Both the position numbers and the translations under genes were made by a program. Shown one piece after another: positions 16,909-27,596 of a stretch of DNA of 46,925 bases. Source of the DNA: a gamma proteobacterium L18 (GTDB lineage: Bacteria; Pseudomonadota; Gammaproteobacteria; Pseudomonadales; Pseudomonadaceae). The stretch covers positions 197,235 through 244,159 of the forward strand of contig KI547164.1 in assembly GCA_000497835.1 (NCBI GenBank), given 5' to 3'. Numbering within the stretch: position 1 is the stretch's first letter; each line of letters opens with the position of its first letter. The notes below the pieces were generated by a model. That model did not search any database and was not told where the DNA came from. It saw only the letters and a list, made by a program, of their open reading frames with translations.

Positions 16909-17250
16909 ATGTTTACCGAACGCCGCATCGAGCGTCACCAACTGCCGTGTTATCTGAAAGTCTTCAACCGGTTTACGGGTCAGCCCATAGGGTTTCTGGG
17001 CAATGTTGACGAAGAGGGATTAATGCTGATCAGCAACCTGCCGTTGCTGGTTGGCCCGGATTTCGAACTGCAGATCAAACTTCCCGATCAGGTCATCAAC
17101 CTGACCGCCGCGTGCCTGTGGTGCCACGAAGACGTGACGCCGGGGCATTACGATTCCGGCTTTCAGCTGCTGCACGCCAATGCCGAGTACGAGCAGTTGG
17201 TGCAGGCGTTGCGTGATTACTTCAGCTTCCCGATGAACGAATCCGCCTGA
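16909..17250 (+). CDS. PilZ domain protein with a degenerate second motif
   Basis: A 113-residue single-domain PilZ protein, a class that senses c-di-GMP. The first binding motif RxxxR is present (R5/R9 within ERRIERHQ). The second, normally (D/N)-x-S-x-x-G, reads NVDEEG: asparagine and glycine are kept but serine is replaced by aspartate, which may weaken binding. It corresponds by position to the PilZ protein PA4324 of P. aeruginosa as I recall. The diguanylate cyclase at 9665 is a possible source of ligand. It stands alone, between a REP hairpin and a REPIN. Confidence 0.87.
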   Translation: MFTERRIERHQLPCYLKVFNRFTGQPIGFLGNVDEEGLMLISNLPLLVGPDFELQIKLPDQVINLTAACLWCHEDVTPGHYDSGFQLLHANAEYEQLVQALRDYFSFPMNESA

Positions 17251-17263
17251 TCCCGTGGTGGCC

Positions 17264-17336
17264 GTGACGCGGCCTGACGGCCGCTGCTACAGGCGATCGA
17301 CGAACACCCTGTAGCAGCGGCCGCAGGCCGCGTCAC
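17264..17336. repeat. REPIN (TAGC-type), near-perfect arms
   Basis: GTGACGCGGCC...GCTGCTACAGG (17264-17293) pairs with CCTGTAGCAGC...GGCCGCGTCAC (17308-17336). It fills most of the gap between the convergent PilZ and DUF58 genes and may serve as a bidirectional transcript end. Confidence 0.82.
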
Positions 17337-17356
17337 GATTACCACGAATCCCGAAC

Positions 17357-18687
17357 TTAAAGCGTGCCAGCCTTTTTCCAGCTCAGGTAGCGCGTCACCA
17401 GCTGCGACCCCAACTCCTGCGGCCGCGCATCCAGCACCGGGATGCCATGGGCGGTCAGTCGCTCATGCAACTCCGCCCGGGCATTCAGGTAATCGATGGT
17501 GCCGCAGTAGTTCAACGCCTGCTGCCAGGTCTGCACCGGCGCCTGGCGCAGCTCATCCAGTACCGTCTCGCGCAAACTGGCGATCAACACACGGTGATGG
17601 CGACCCAGCCGCTTAACCGCCGCCAGCAACTGATCATCGTCCTCGTCACGCAGGTTGGTCACCAGCACTACCAGCGCCCGGCGTTTGTGCCGGGCCAGCA
17701 AGCGCTCCGCTGCCGCGGCATAGTCAGCCGGGTGCTGGCTGCTCTCCAGGTCATACACGGCGTTCAACAACACATTGAGTTGCGCGGCGCCCTTGACCGG
17801 CGCCAGGTAGCGCTCCTGTTCGCTGGCAAAGGTGGCCAGCCCCACCGCATCGCCCTGGCGCAGGGCCACGTAGCTGAGCAGCAGGCAGGCATTGAGGGCA
17901 TGGTCGAAGTGTGCCAGTTCGCCATCCTGGCTACGCATGCGCCGTCCGCAGTCGATCAGGAAGACGATCTGCTGGTCGCGGTCGTCCTGGTATTCGCGGG
18001 TGATCGGCATGCGCTGGCGGGCGGTGGCTTTCCAGTCGATCTGGCGCAGGCTGTCGCCTTCGCGAAATTCACGCAGCTGGTTGAACTCCAGGCCCTGGCC
18101 GCGTCGCTGGCGTTGGCGTACGCCCATCTGGCTCAGCCAGTTGTCGACCGCCAGCAGCCGTGCGCCGTACAGGCGGGCGAAGTCCGGGTACACGCGGGTG
18201 GTGTCGTCCAGCGCCAGCAGTCGGCGTTGTTGCCACAGCCCCAAGGGGCTGGGCAGCAAGCATTCGAGGTGCTGCCACTGGAAATGACCACGGCGCAACG
18301 GGCGCAGGCGGTAGCCCAGCTGGCTGTCGTGTCCCGGGTGCAGGTCGATGGTTTGGGGCTGGTTTTCGAAGCTCAAGCCATCGGGCACGTGATCGAACAC
18401 CTGCAAGCTCAGCGGGCGCCCGAAAGTGTGGCTGATGTCCACCCGCACTTCGCTCCAGCGCCCCAATGGCAGGCTGCCCGGCACCTGGCGGCGTACCTGC
18501 GGCGAGGGCTGACGGCGCACCAGCGTGGCATCCAGCGCACTGAGCAGCACCAGCGCCAGCAGCATGCCCCAGGCCACCGACTGCACTACCGGCGGCAGCA
18601 ACAGCCCGAGCGCGTCGACACTGCCCATGATCAGGTTGGCCAGCAGCAGGGCACCCGCCCAGGCCAGCAACAGCCGCGACGGTTTGA

Positions 18688-18691
<4 letters not shown>
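17357..18691 (-). CDS. DUF58 protein with degenerate VWA-like region
   Basis: A 444-residue protein, last gene of the MoxR operon. Two membrane segments lie near residues 5-55. The DUF58 core is clear: GLEFNQLREFREGDSLRQIDWKATAR (about 200-225) precedes a von Willebrand A-like domain. The position of the MIDAS sequence D-x-S-x-S reads DCGRRM, so metal binding is probably altered. Such proteins partner MoxR-type AAA+ ATPases, and this start overlaps the MoxR stop by four bases. The molecular role is unknown; envelope or protein-complex assembly is the usual guess. Confidence 0.88.
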
Positions 18692-19730
<1,039 letters not shown>

Positions 19731-19734
<4 letters not shown>

Positions 19735-20891
19735 AGGGCATTCCTGAGAGTTTGCAAGTGGGCCACCTGGCGGCTGAATTCAGCCGCGCCCAGGCGCTGT
19801 TTCAGTGGCGGGCGCAAGGCCTGGCCAATGGCGGCAGTCGGCTGGCGGGTCAGGCGCGACAGCACCTGCCATTGCTCGGCCACGGCCAGGCGGTCGAAAC
19901 CGGGGTGGCGGCGCCGCGCCCGGCGCAGGATGTCTTGTTGCAGGGCGCGCAGCAGCCGGTCCTGGCCGGCATGGCGCAGCACGAACGCGGCAGTGGCGCG
20001 CAGGTGTTCACGCAGTTGCCGACGGGCCATGGCGGGCTCAGGCAGGAGGGGCCCGTGGCGCAGGCCGAAATGCCAGATCACCAGCAGCAACAGCACGCCC
20101 AGGCTGGCCAAGGCTTGCGGGTAATGGCGCCACAGCAGGGTCGCCAGGCTGTCGCGGGCACTGCGGAACACCAGGGTCACGTCGGTGCCCTGGTTGAGAT
20201 ACCACAGCAGCCAGGCATTGTCGTAGCGGCCGATGGCGGCGTTGGTCCACAGGTCGGCGTCGGTGACCACGGTAACCAGGCCGTCGCCATACCTCAGTTG
20301 CATCAGGTGTGTGGCATTGGCGCTGTTGGCCCACGACTGCGCCTTGTTGGCCGGGTCTTCCAAGTGGAAGTCAGGGTCGAAGCTGAAATAGGCGGGCTTC
20401 TGCTCGTTTTCCAGGTACAGCTTGGTCAAGTGCGGATAGTTGTCCGGCGTGGCCTGGGGCAGCGACGGCAAGTCGCTGGCCAGGAACTGGCGCAATTGCA
20501 GGCGATCGAGCAGCACATCGCCGCTCATCAGCTTGTCGTCATCCCACAGCGCTTGTGCCACGAACAGCAGCCGCCCGCCAGCGCGGACCCAGGTCAGCAC
20601 GTCCTCGGCCTGCCGGGCGTTCATGCGGTCGCGGTCACCCAGCAACAGCAGGCTGTGGCCCTTGGGCGGCAGTTGCTCAAGCACTTCAAGGCCGTTGACG
20701 GTTTGCACATTCAGGCCCCGATGGCGCATGAACGTCTCGGCCGCCAACCATGGGTTGGCGCGTACCTGGGGCGAGGGGCCGCGGTCGATCACCTCGTCAT
20801 AGGGATGCAGATGGCGCGCCAGGTAATAGCCGATGGCCCCCAGCACCACGACCACCAGCAGGCCCAGCAGCCATTGGCTGCGGCGGTTCAT
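19731..20891 (-). CDS. DUF4350 domain membrane protein
   Basis: A 386-residue protein with an N-terminal membrane anchor (about 8-25), a periplasmic DUF4350-type domain (about 40-240; segments GHSLLLLGDRDRM and GGRLLFVAQALWDDD resemble a GATase/ABC-accessory fold), a second membrane span near 262-282, and a helical cytoplasmic tail. Such proteins occur almost only in MoxR-DUF58-DUF4129 operons. The start overlaps the DUF4129 stop by four bases. No enzymatic function is known. Confidence 0.85.
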
Positions 20892-22405
20892 GACGAGGTC
20901 TTCCGGGCGGCGAACAGCGCGCCCCAGTCATTGCACAGCTGCATGGCCAACTCGTCGCTGGGCAGCCGATGCCCATAGGCCAGGGCTTGCCAGTGGCGCG
21001 TCAGCACCTGGCTGAAGGCTTGCAGCGCCGGGTCTTCCAGGCGGGCGATCTTGTCCAGTACCTGGCCTTCGGTGTCGGACTCGTGCAGGGGCAGGCGATA
21101 GTCGTTGAGCAGACGGTTGAGCAACCCGCGATACAACACACCCAACGCCTCGCGCGGGTTGCTGGTCCACAATTGCCGGGCGTGGCCGGCGATGTCGTCG
21201 GGCAGGCTCTGGCCATCCACGGCCAGGCCCCAGAGCTGCTGCGGCAGCTGGGCCGCCGGCGGCGCCACGCTACGGCGACGGCCCACGAAAGTGCGCAGCC
21301 ACTCACGGTGGCGCCACAGCACCAGGCTGACCAGCGCTACCACCGCGCCCCACAGCAGGATCTCCAGCGCTTTGCCCAGCCACTTCAGCCACGGGTGTTG
21401 CAGCAGTGCCTTGAGGTCGGCAGGCTTTGCCGGTTTGTCCTCGGGTTTGTCCAGCCGCCAGCGGTGCAGGGTCTGCTTGTTGCTGAATGGCGGCTGGTCG
21501 AGGATGCCCTTGATGTCGCTGCGCGCCGTCTGGCTGGTGACGCTCTGGTGCACCAGGCGCGGGCTGTCGAACGGGTTGGGGGCGGGGGCGGCTTCACTGC
21601 GCGGCGCAAGCCCCATCACGCCCAGGCCGATCACCAGCACCAGGGGGGTAAGGGCTGCCACGCGCTGGCGCAGGTTGCGCAGCACCAGTTCAATGTCCCA
21701 GGCCTCAAGCTCGGTGCGGCGGTTCAAATACAGGGTAAAGCCGCACGCCACGTATATCGGTTCCCAGAACACCAACACCAGTGCATACAACGCGTTGGTC
21801 AGGTGTTCCAGCCACAACCAGCGGCCGTTGGCGGCTTCGATCAGGCGGTGCCAGCCCCAGTCCACTTCCACCTGATGGGGCACCATGAAATAGAACAGGG
21901 TCAGCAGCCCGATCCACAACGCCCCTTCCAGATGCACCCCCACCAGCGTCAGCCAGCGGGCCGTGTTGCCGCTGCGCTGGTTGAGGATGGCCAGGCGGCG
22001 CTGGCGTTCCGGCCCGGCCAGGCCTTCAAGTTGCTGCACCGGCAGGGTGAAGCTGCGACGCAGGCTGAAGCGGCGCCACAGCAGGCTGGGCAGCAGTTGC
22101 ACCTTGAGCAGGCGTGGCCACTGCCGCAGGGCTTGGCCCAGGGTAGGCGGTTCCTCGAACAGGGCCTGGGACAGGATGTGCAACGGCAGGCGGTCGAACG
22201 CCGGCTTCAGCCACCAGAACAGCAACATCGCCGCTGACGGCGAGTCCCACAGCAACAGGCTGATCAGGGCGTAGAGGGGCAGCGTCAGCAGCGCCCAACT
22301 GAGCATCAGCAGGCGGCGGTGCCGGGCGGCCAACAGCACGCCCAGGTCAATGGCTTCCCAGGGCGTACGCGGGCGGATGGCGATGCTGGCGTCAGTCAGG
22401 CGCAT
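20888..22405 (-). CDS. DUF4129 domain membrane protein
   Basis: A 505-residue polytopic membrane protein. The C-terminal 100 residues match the DUF4129 domain (NPREALGVLYRGLLNRL and SDTEGQVLDKI). The N-terminal two thirds hold several hydrophobic segments, with another span near 355-375 before the DUF4129 domain. ATG at 22405 is preferred; a GTG at 22417 is in frame. It overlaps the preceding SpoIIM-type gene by 14 bases. In many bacteria DUF4129 is fused to or beside a transglutaminase; none is present here. Confidence 0.85.
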   Translation of the reverse strand: MRLTDASIAIRPRTPWEAIDLGVLLAARHRRLLMLSWALLTLPLYALISLLLWDSPSAAMLLFWWLKPAFDRLPLHILSQALFEEPPTLGQALRQWPRLLKVQLLPSLLWRRFSLRRSFTLPVQQLEGLAGPERQRRLAILNQRSGNTARWLTLVGVHLEGALWIGLLTLFYFMVPHQVEVDWGWHRLIEAANGRWLWLEHLTNALYALVLVFWEPIYVACGFTLYLNRRTELEAWDIELVLRNLRQRVAALTPLVLVIGLGVMGLAPRSEAAPAPNPFDSPRLVHQSVTSQTARSDIKGILDQPPFSNKQTLHRWRLDKPEDKPAKPADLKALLQHPWLKWLGKALEILLWGAVVALVSLVLWRHREWLRTFVGRRRSVAPPAAQLPQQLWGLAVDGQSLPDDIAGHARQLWTSNPREALGVLYRGLLNRLLNDYRLPLHESDTEGQVLDKIARLEDPALQAFSQVLTRHWQALAYGHRLPSDELAMQLCNDWGALFAARKTSS

Positions 22406-23369
22406 GCTGGCGTCCACCCAGGGTCAGATAAGCGATCACCAAGAGCCACAGCAGGGCGCCCACCGAATATTTGACCTCGACGCTGAAACTGGTTTTCGAC
22501 GACCAGTAGGCCTCGATAAAGGCGGCGATCAGCAGCATGACAATGACCCCATACACCAATTGTATGGCGATGCCCGCGGCCTCGCGCAGGGCCCGGCCGC
22601 GGCTCAGGCGCCCGGGGGCTACCAGCGCCCAGCCCAGTTTCAGGCCGGCGGCACCGGACAGGGCGATGGCCGTCAGTTCGAAAGCGCCATGGCCGATCAC
22701 GAACGGCCAGAAGGTCTGGATATAGCCGATCTCGGTCAAATGGCCCGCCACGGCACCTATCGTCAGGCCGTTGAACAGCAGGAAAAACAGGCTGCCAACC
22801 CCCAGCAACAGGCCACTGGCGAAAGTCTGGAAGGCAATGCCGATGTTATTCATGATGTAGTAGCCGAACATCATCCAGTCCTGATCGGGCAGGCGTTGGG
22901 CGGCAGGGCCCAGGCGCGTCAGGTCGGGGTCGTACATGGCCTCGGTCTGCGCCACCCGTTGTGGGTCCATCAGGCTGTAGACCAGGTCGGGGAAGCTGTA
23001 CACCAGCACCCCGGTCAGCAGCAGGCTGCCGAAAAACAGCAGGCCCGCCAGCGCCACGAATCGCCATTGCTGACGCACCAGGCGCGGAAAGCCGGCCAGA
23101 ACGAACACCAGGATACTGGCACCCACGGCATGTCGGCGTCGATACAGTTGTTGATGGCCGCGCATGGCCAGATGCTGCAGGCTGTCCACCAGGTGGCTGC
23201 TGTAGCCGCGCTGGCGCGCCAGGGACAGGTGCTGGCACAGCCGCCGGTAGTCGCGGGCGAAGGTTTCGCTGGCATCAGGCCGCGCGTTGCCGCTTTCCAG
23301 CAGCACCAGCAGGTGCTCGAAGGCCAGCCACTGGGCCTGGTGCAGGTGCTCGAACTGGCTCTGCTTCAT
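22392..23369 (-). CDS. SpoIIM-domain (stage II sporulation protein M-like) membrane protein
   Basis: A 325-residue protein with a helical cytoplasmic N-terminus and at least five membrane spans. The core GLLLGVGSLFFLLFNGLTIG and the segment FVIGHGAFELTAIALSGAAG are the SpoIIM (DUF95) signature, also found in non-sporulating bacteria. Its start overlaps the RDD stop by four bases. The role outside sporulation is unknown; presence in this operon suggests an envelope complex with the RDD protein. Confidence 0.88.
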   Translation of the reverse strand: MKQSQFEHLHQAQWLAFEHLLVLLESGNARPDASETFARDYRRLCQHLSLARQRGYSSHLVDSLQHLAMRGHQQLYRRRHAVGASILVFVLAGFPRLVRQQWRFVALAGLLFFGSLLLTGVLVYSFPDLVYSLMDPQRVAQTEAMYDPDLTRLGPAAQRLPDQDWMMFGYYIMNNIGIAFQTFASGLLLGVGSLFFLLFNGLTIGAVAGHLTEIGYIQTFWPFVIGHGAFELTAIALSGAAGLKLGWALVAPGRLSRGRALREAAGIAIQLVYGVIVMLLIAAFIEAYWSSKTSFSVEVKYSVGALLWLLVIAYLTLGGRQHAPD

Positions 23370-24058
23370 ACCGGGCCCAACAAGCCACGGGCGATGCCAT
23401 TGATGCGCGCCATGGCCATGGCCGGGCTTACCTTCAGGGCGGGGGCGGCAATGGCGGCAAGCTCGGCCAGACGTTCGGCGGACAGTTCATCCTGACGTTC
23501 GGCCAGGCTCAACAGGGCCCGCTGCTCGGCCAGGGTCAGGGCGAAAGGCGCAGCGATGGCCTCGGCGGCCGGCAGGCGGGGGCGCTGATGGGGCAGGTCG
23601 CGATACACCACCAGGGTGCCCGCGGCCAAATCGCCCAGGCGCTTGAACGTCGGGTGCTGAAGGCAACTGACGGCGCCGAGGAAATAGCCGAAGGGTAGCA
23701 TGTCGACAAAGCGCAGCAGGTTGCGCAACAGCGAGGCCGACCAGCCCACCGGGGTGCCATCATCCTCCACCACCCGCAGGCCCATCAGTTGCTTGCCGGG
23801 GGAGCGGCCCTGGTTGAGCACTTCGAACAGCACCATGTACCACCAGTTGACCAGGAACAGCAGGATCGCCGCCAGGCCCATGCCCAGGTGGCCCAGCCAG
23901 CCCAGGGTCAGGAACACCACGCCCAGCAGCAGGCCACGCACGCCCAGGTCGATGGCAAACGCCAGGCTGCGTACCACAAGGCCGGCAGGTAGCAGGCCCA
24001 GGTCGATGCCTTCGGGTGTTTCAATCTGGTAGCGGGTGTCCACTGGCGGGACCAGCAT
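23366..24058 (-). CDS. RDD family membrane protein
   Basis: A 230-residue RDD protein, first gene of the six-gene operon. ATG at 24058 has GGA six bases upstream and opens at MLVPPVDTRYQIETPEGIDL; another ATG at 24091 is possible. Membrane spans are seen near 27-60 and 70-90, the SPGKQLMGLRVV signature near 90-105, and a soluble tail. RDD proteins are often transporters or scaffold partners of unknown substrate. The promoter of the whole operon should lie between 24059 and the REPIN at 24182. Confidence 0.86.
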   Translation of the reverse strand: MLVPPVDTRYQIETPEGIDLGLLPAGLVVRSLAFAIDLGVRGLLLGVVFLTLGWLGHLGMGLAAILLFLVNWWYMVLFEVLNQGRSPGKQLMGLRVVEDDGTPVGWSASLLRNLLRFVDMLPFGYFLGAVSCLQHPTFKRLGDLAAGTLVVYRDLPHQRPRLPAAEAIAAPFALTLAEQRALLSLAERQDELSAERLAELAAIAAPALKVSPAMAMARINGIARGLLGPV

Positions 24059-24181
24059 TGCATTCCGTCGCGTCGCTGAGGTATGGGGCATGTAAGCCTT
24101 AAAGGTAGGGGTTGCCTTCGGATCGTAGCTATCGCCGGGGCGCGAAGCAACCCATGATCTTCTTGACACAGCCTTCGACTC

Positions 24182-24272
24182 TTGTGGGAGCGGGTTCTAC
24201 CCGCGAAGAGGGGCACGCGGACTTCCTGATGCACCGTGGTGTATGTTTCGCGGGCAGAGCCCGCTCCCACAA
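24182..24272. repeat. REPIN (GTGGGAGC-type)
   Basis: TTGTGGGAGCGGG...CCCGCGAA pairs with TTCGCGGG...CCCGCTCCCACAA around a 40-base centre. It occupies the middle of the divergent gap between the RDD and sbcB starts. The rest of this 309-base gap shows no gene; a clear promoter for either side was not found. Confidence 0.85.
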
Positions 24273-24367
24273 CAGCAACTGCAGCAAGGGCGAGGTCGCA
24301 TCGCCATCACTGGCCGTGGGCGGCCGCAACGCCTAGACTTCGCCGACTTTGTGTACAGGAACAACCC

Positions 24368-25798
24368 GTGAATTCCAGCATCTTCTGGTACGACTACGAA
24401 ACCACCGGCATCAACCCGCGCAATGACCGGGCCCTGCAGGTTGCCGGTATTCGCACCGATGCCGATCTCAACGAGATCGAAGAACCGATCAACCTTTATT
24501 GTCAGCCCAGCGACGATATCCTGCCGCACCCGGCGGCCTGCGTAATCACCGGCATCACCCCTCAGCGTCTGGCCGAGCGTGGCCTGTGCGAGGCCGAGTT
24601 CATGACCCGGGTCAACGACCAGATGGCCCGTGCCGGTACGTGCAGCGCCGGCTACAACACCTTGCGCTTCGATGACGAGGTGACCCGCTACAGCCTGTAT
24701 CGCAACTTTTTCGACCCCTATGCCCGCGAGTGGCAGGGGGGCAATACCCGGTGGGACCTGATCGACGTGGTTCGCACGGCTTACGCCCTGCGCCCTGACG
24801 GCATGGTATGGCCCCAGGTAGACGGCCGCGTCAGCATGAAACTGGAATTGCTGACCGCTGCCAATGGCATCGACCACGGCCAGGCCCACGACGCTTTGTC
24901 GGATGTGCGCGCTACCATCGCCCTGGCGCGGTTGATTCGAGACCGGCAGCCCAAACTCTATAATTGGCTGTACCAGTTGCGCAGCAAACAGAAAGTAATG
25001 GACCAGGTTCGTTTATTACAGCCGTTGGTACATATTTCCGGGCGTTTTTCCGCGGAGCGCAATTATGTGGGCGTGGTGCTGCCATTGGCGTGGCATCCGC
25101 GCAACCGGAACGCGTTGATTGTCTGCGACCTTTATTTTGACCCGCAAGTCTTGATTGACGAACCCGCCGAAGTTTTGCGCGAACGTCTGTATACCCGCCG
25201 CGACCAACTGCTCGAAGGGCAATTACCCGTACCGCTAAAGCTGGTACACGTCAATCGCTGTCCGGTGTTGGCACCGTTGGGCGTATTGCGCGAAGAAGAT
25301 TGCCAGCGTCTGCAACTGGATATGACGGTTTATCAGCAGCGCATCGGGCAATTGCAGCAGGCGCAGGCGCTGTGGCAGGACAAACTGCCAGCACTGTATG
25401 GTGAAGAAGCATTCGCCGGGGTCGATGACCCTGAACAGCAGTTATACGATGGCTTTATAGGTGATCGTGATCGGCGTTTATGTGAACGGGTTCGCACGCT
25501 GGACCCGCAGCTGCTGAGTCGCGAAACCTGGATGTTCGATGATGAGCGTTTGCCCGAATTGTTGTTTCGTTATCGAGCTCGAAACTTTCCGGATACCTTG
25601 AGCGAAGAAGAGTCACGCACCTGGAATGAATTCTGTCGTCAGCGCCTGCTGGACCCGGCGCTGGGCGCGCCCAACACGCTGGCCGGTTTCGCCGAGGCGC
25701 TGGCCCAGTGGCAAACCCAGGCTACGCCTGCGCAAGGGCAGGTGCTGGCCCAGTGGCAGGACTATGTCACGGCGCTCAAGCAGCGCCTGGCGCTGTAA
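24368..25798 (+). CDS. sbcB: exodeoxyribonuclease I (SbcB)
   Basis: A 476-residue 3'-to-5' single-strand DNA exonuclease of recombination and mismatch repair. The GTG start at 24368 opens at MNSSIFWYDYETTGINP and gives the normal SbcB length; the longer frame runs into the REPIN and is rejected. DEDDh residues seen are D9 and E11 (YDYET), the GYNTLRFDDEVTRY segment, and HDALSDVRATIAL near 175-187. The SH3-like and C-terminal domains follow. From about 25000 the codon use is more AT-rich than at the gene start. It is convergent with mvaT, sharing the terminator at 25809. Confidence 0.94.
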   Translation: MNSSIFWYDYETTGINPRNDRALQVAGIRTDADLNEIEEPINLYCQPSDDILPHPAACVITGITPQRLAERGLCEAEFMTRVNDQMARAGTCSAGYNTLRFDDEVTRYSLYRNFFDPYAREWQGGNTRWDLIDVVRTAYALRPDGMVWPQVDGRVSMKLELLTAANGIDHGQAHDALSDVRATIALARLIRDRQPKLYNWLYQLRSKQKVMDQVRLLQPLVHISGRFSAERNYVGVVLPLAWHPRNRNALIVCDLYFDPQVLIDEPAEVLRERLYTRRDQLLEGQLPVPLKLVHVNRCPVLAPLGVLREEDCQRLQLDMTVYQQRIGQLQQAQALWQDKLPALYGEEAFAGVDDPEQQLYDGFIGDRDRRLCERVRTLDPQLLSRETWMFDDERLPELLFRYRARNFPDTLSEEESRTWNEFCRQRLLDPALGAPNTLAGFAEALAQWQTQATPAQGQVLAQWQDYVTALKQRLAL

Positions 25799-25808
25799 TC
25801 GCAGGCAT

Positions 25809-25843
25809 AAAAAAACGCCAGCATTGTGCTGGCGTTCTTTTTA
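25809..25843. terminator. bidirectional intrinsic terminator between sbcB and mvaT
   Basis: AACGCCAGC and GCTGGCGTT pair around ATTGT, with an A-run before and T-run after, so it works for both convergent genes. Confidence 0.93.
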
Positions 25844-25866
25844 TTGAAGGGCCTTGGCCCATTCAA

Positions 25867-26247
25867 TTAGCCCAGCAGAGTTGCCCAGCCTTCAACCACG
25901 TCGCCGCCCCACTTGGCTTTCCACTCTTTCAGAGTCTTGTGGTTGCCGCCTTTGGTTTCGATGACTTCGCCGTTGTGCGGGTTTTTGTACTGCTTAACTT
26001 TACGAGCACGCTTGGTGCCAGTGGCTTTAACTGCGCCGCCGCGTGGGGCCTTGTTCAGCTTGGCTTCAGGATCCAGCAGCGCGATGATGTCACGCAGGGA
26101 TTTCTGGTATTCACCCATCAGGGTGCGCAGTTTGCCTTCGAATTCCAGCTCGGTTTGCAGTTTGTCGTCTTGCGACAGGTTTTTCAGACGGGCTTGCAGT
26201 TCTTTGATGGCTTCTTCGGTGGCGCGGTATTCGTTGATCAGGGACAT
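25867..26247 (-). CDS. mvaT: MvaT, H-NS-family nucleoid protein and xenogeneic silencer
   Basis: A 126-residue protein that coats and silences AT-rich DNA. The N-terminal coiled-coil dimerisation region (about 1-60, MSLINEYRATEEAIKELQ) and the C-terminal DNA-binding domain with KQYKNPHNGEVIET and GGNHKTLKEWKAKWG are nearly identical to P. aeruginosa MvaT as I remember it. It is flanked by sbcB and purU as in that species. The promoter is visible at 26290-26318, and AAGG lies before the ATG. Likely targets in this window are the AT-richer NYN region and the porin upstream region, but that is inference. Confidence 0.97.
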   Translation of the reverse strand: MSLINEYRATEEAIKELQARLKNLSQDDKLQTELEFEGKLRTLMGEYQKSLRDIIALLDPEAKLNKAPRGGAVKATGTKRARKVKQYKNPHNGEVIETKGGNHKTLKEWKAKWGGDVVEGWATLLG

Positions 26248-26558
26248 GAGCAGGACCTTATGAATGCTGTGTCGGAGACTGTTGGCTCAATAATAGTCAT
26301 AGCCCTTGTTCAAGTAAACATTAAACCTCATAACATTTTGCAAATGACGTTATTTTAATCGTGACCGACGGCAGCGATTTAAATTCGAACACACTGATAT
26401 CTTTGGCCGTTGGGCTATTGTCTGTGCCAGTGCGTACGGTTAACCCTGAACACTGCAAGGTCATGCGTGCTCTCGTCGTCGCGGCTGCAACGAATACTGC
26501 AGTTTTGCCCGGTTGCCGCTAGAATAGCCGCCTTTGCGAAGTCTTGGAGTTTCCCCAC
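26248..26558. other. mvaT-purU intergenic region
   Basis: A 311-base AT-rich divergent gap. It holds the mvaT promoter and the purU ribosome-binding site (GGAG before 26559). No short gene is supported in between. The low GC would suit autoregulation by MvaT itself, which is known for H-NS-type proteins. Confidence 0.5.
26290..26318 (-). promoter_or_regulatory. probable sigma-70 promoter of mvaT
   Basis: On the minus strand TTTACT (26313-26318) and TATTAT (26290-26295) are 17 bases apart, about 45 bases before the mvaT ATG. The -10 matches the consensus at five of six positions and the -35 at four of six. Confidence 0.6.
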
Positions 26559-27410
26559 ATGCGCACTTTTCGGCTGGTTATCGCTTGCCCGGACCGCGTT
26601 GGCATCGTTGCCAAAGTCAGTAATTTCCTGGCTTCCCATAACGGCTGGATCAATGAAGCAAGCCACCACTCTGACGACCAGAGCGGCTGGTTCTTCATGC
26701 GCCACGAGATCCGTGCCGATACGCTGCCGTTCGGTATTGAGGCATTTCGCGAGGCCTTTGCCCCGATTGCCGAAGAATTTTCCATGGTGTGGCGCATTAC
26801 CGACACCGAACAGAAGAAACGCGTGGTGCTGATGGCCAGCCGCGAGTCCCACTGCCTGGCTGACTTGCTGCACCGCTGGCACAGCGACGAGCTGGACTGC
26901 GAGATTGCCTGCGTGATCTCCAACCATGACGACCTGCGCAGCATGGTCGAGTGGCACGGCATTCCGTACTACCACGTGCCGGTCGACCCGAAAGACAAAC
27001 AGCCGGCGTTCGCCGAAGTGTCGCGTCTGGTCAACCATCACCAGGCCGATGTGGTCGTGCTGGCGCGTTACATGCAGATCCTGCCGCCGCAGCTGTGCCA
27101 GGAATACGCACAGAAGGTCATCAACATCCACCACAGCTTCCTGCCGTCGTTCGTGGGTGCCAAGCCTTACCACCAGGCCTCGCTGCGTGGCGTGAAGCTG
27201 ATCGGCGCCACTTGTCACTATGTGACCGAGGAGCTGGACGCAGGGCCTATCATCGAGCAGGACGTGGTGCGTGTCAGCCACAGCGACAGCATCGAGGACA
27301 TGGTGCGCTTCGGTCGTGACGTGGAGAAAATGGTGTTGGCCCGCGGCCTGCGCTACCACCTGGAAGACCGCGTGCTGGTGCACGGCAACAAGACCGTCGT
27401 CTTCAACTGA
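26559..27410 (+). CDS. purU: formyltetrahydrofolate deformylase (PurU)
   Basis: A 283-residue enzyme hydrolysing 10-formyltetrahydrofolate to formate and tetrahydrofolate, balancing one-carbon pools and feeding purine synthesis. An N-terminal ACT domain (about 4-85, LVIACPDRVGIVAKVSNFL) is followed by a formyltransferase-like catalytic domain with INIHHSFLPSF and GATCHYVTEELDAGPII, which carry the Asn, His and Asp of the active site. GGAG precedes the ATG at 26559. It corresponds to purU1 next to mvaT in P. aeruginosa. Confidence 0.95.
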   Translation: MRTFRLVIACPDRVGIVAKVSNFLASHNGWINEASHHSDDQSGWFFMRHEIRADTLPFGIEAFREAFAPIAEEFSMVWRITDTEQKKRVVLMASRESHCLADLLHRWHSDELDCEIACVISNHDDLRSMVEWHGIPYYHVPVDPKDKQPAFAEVSRLVNHHQADVVVLARYMQILPPQLCQEYAQKVINIHHSFLPSFVGAKPYHQASLRGVKLIGATCHYVTEELDAGPIIEQDVVRVSHSDSIEDMVRFGRDVEKMVLARGLRYHLEDRVLVHGNKTVVFN

Positions 27411-27434
27411 CCATTGCGCAAGCGAGGCAGCCCC

Positions 27435-27596
27435 ATGAGCGATCCCCGCGACAAGGCGGCTGCCACGCCGCCGCCCACCCTGGGCGAAGGCTGCCTGGCC
27501 CGTTATGACCCGGACGCGCTGAGCGACGAGGATGGCACGGATTTCCCCGACGCCGAGGCGTTGTGGAAACAAACCCATCCCGACGACACCCCGTAG
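27435..27596 (+). CDS. small acidic protein of unknown function
   Basis: A 53-residue frame starting at ATG 27435 with GAGG upstream, 24 bases after purU. The product is acidic and Pro/Asp-rich (PDALSDEDGTDFPDAEALW) and lacks membrane segments. I do not recognise it; it may be a short conserved Pseudomonas protein co-transcribed with purU. The strongest evidence is the ribosome-binding site and its position. Confidence 0.55.
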   Translation: MSDPRDKAAATPPPTLGEGCLARYDPDALSDEDGTDFPDAEALWKQTHPDDTP

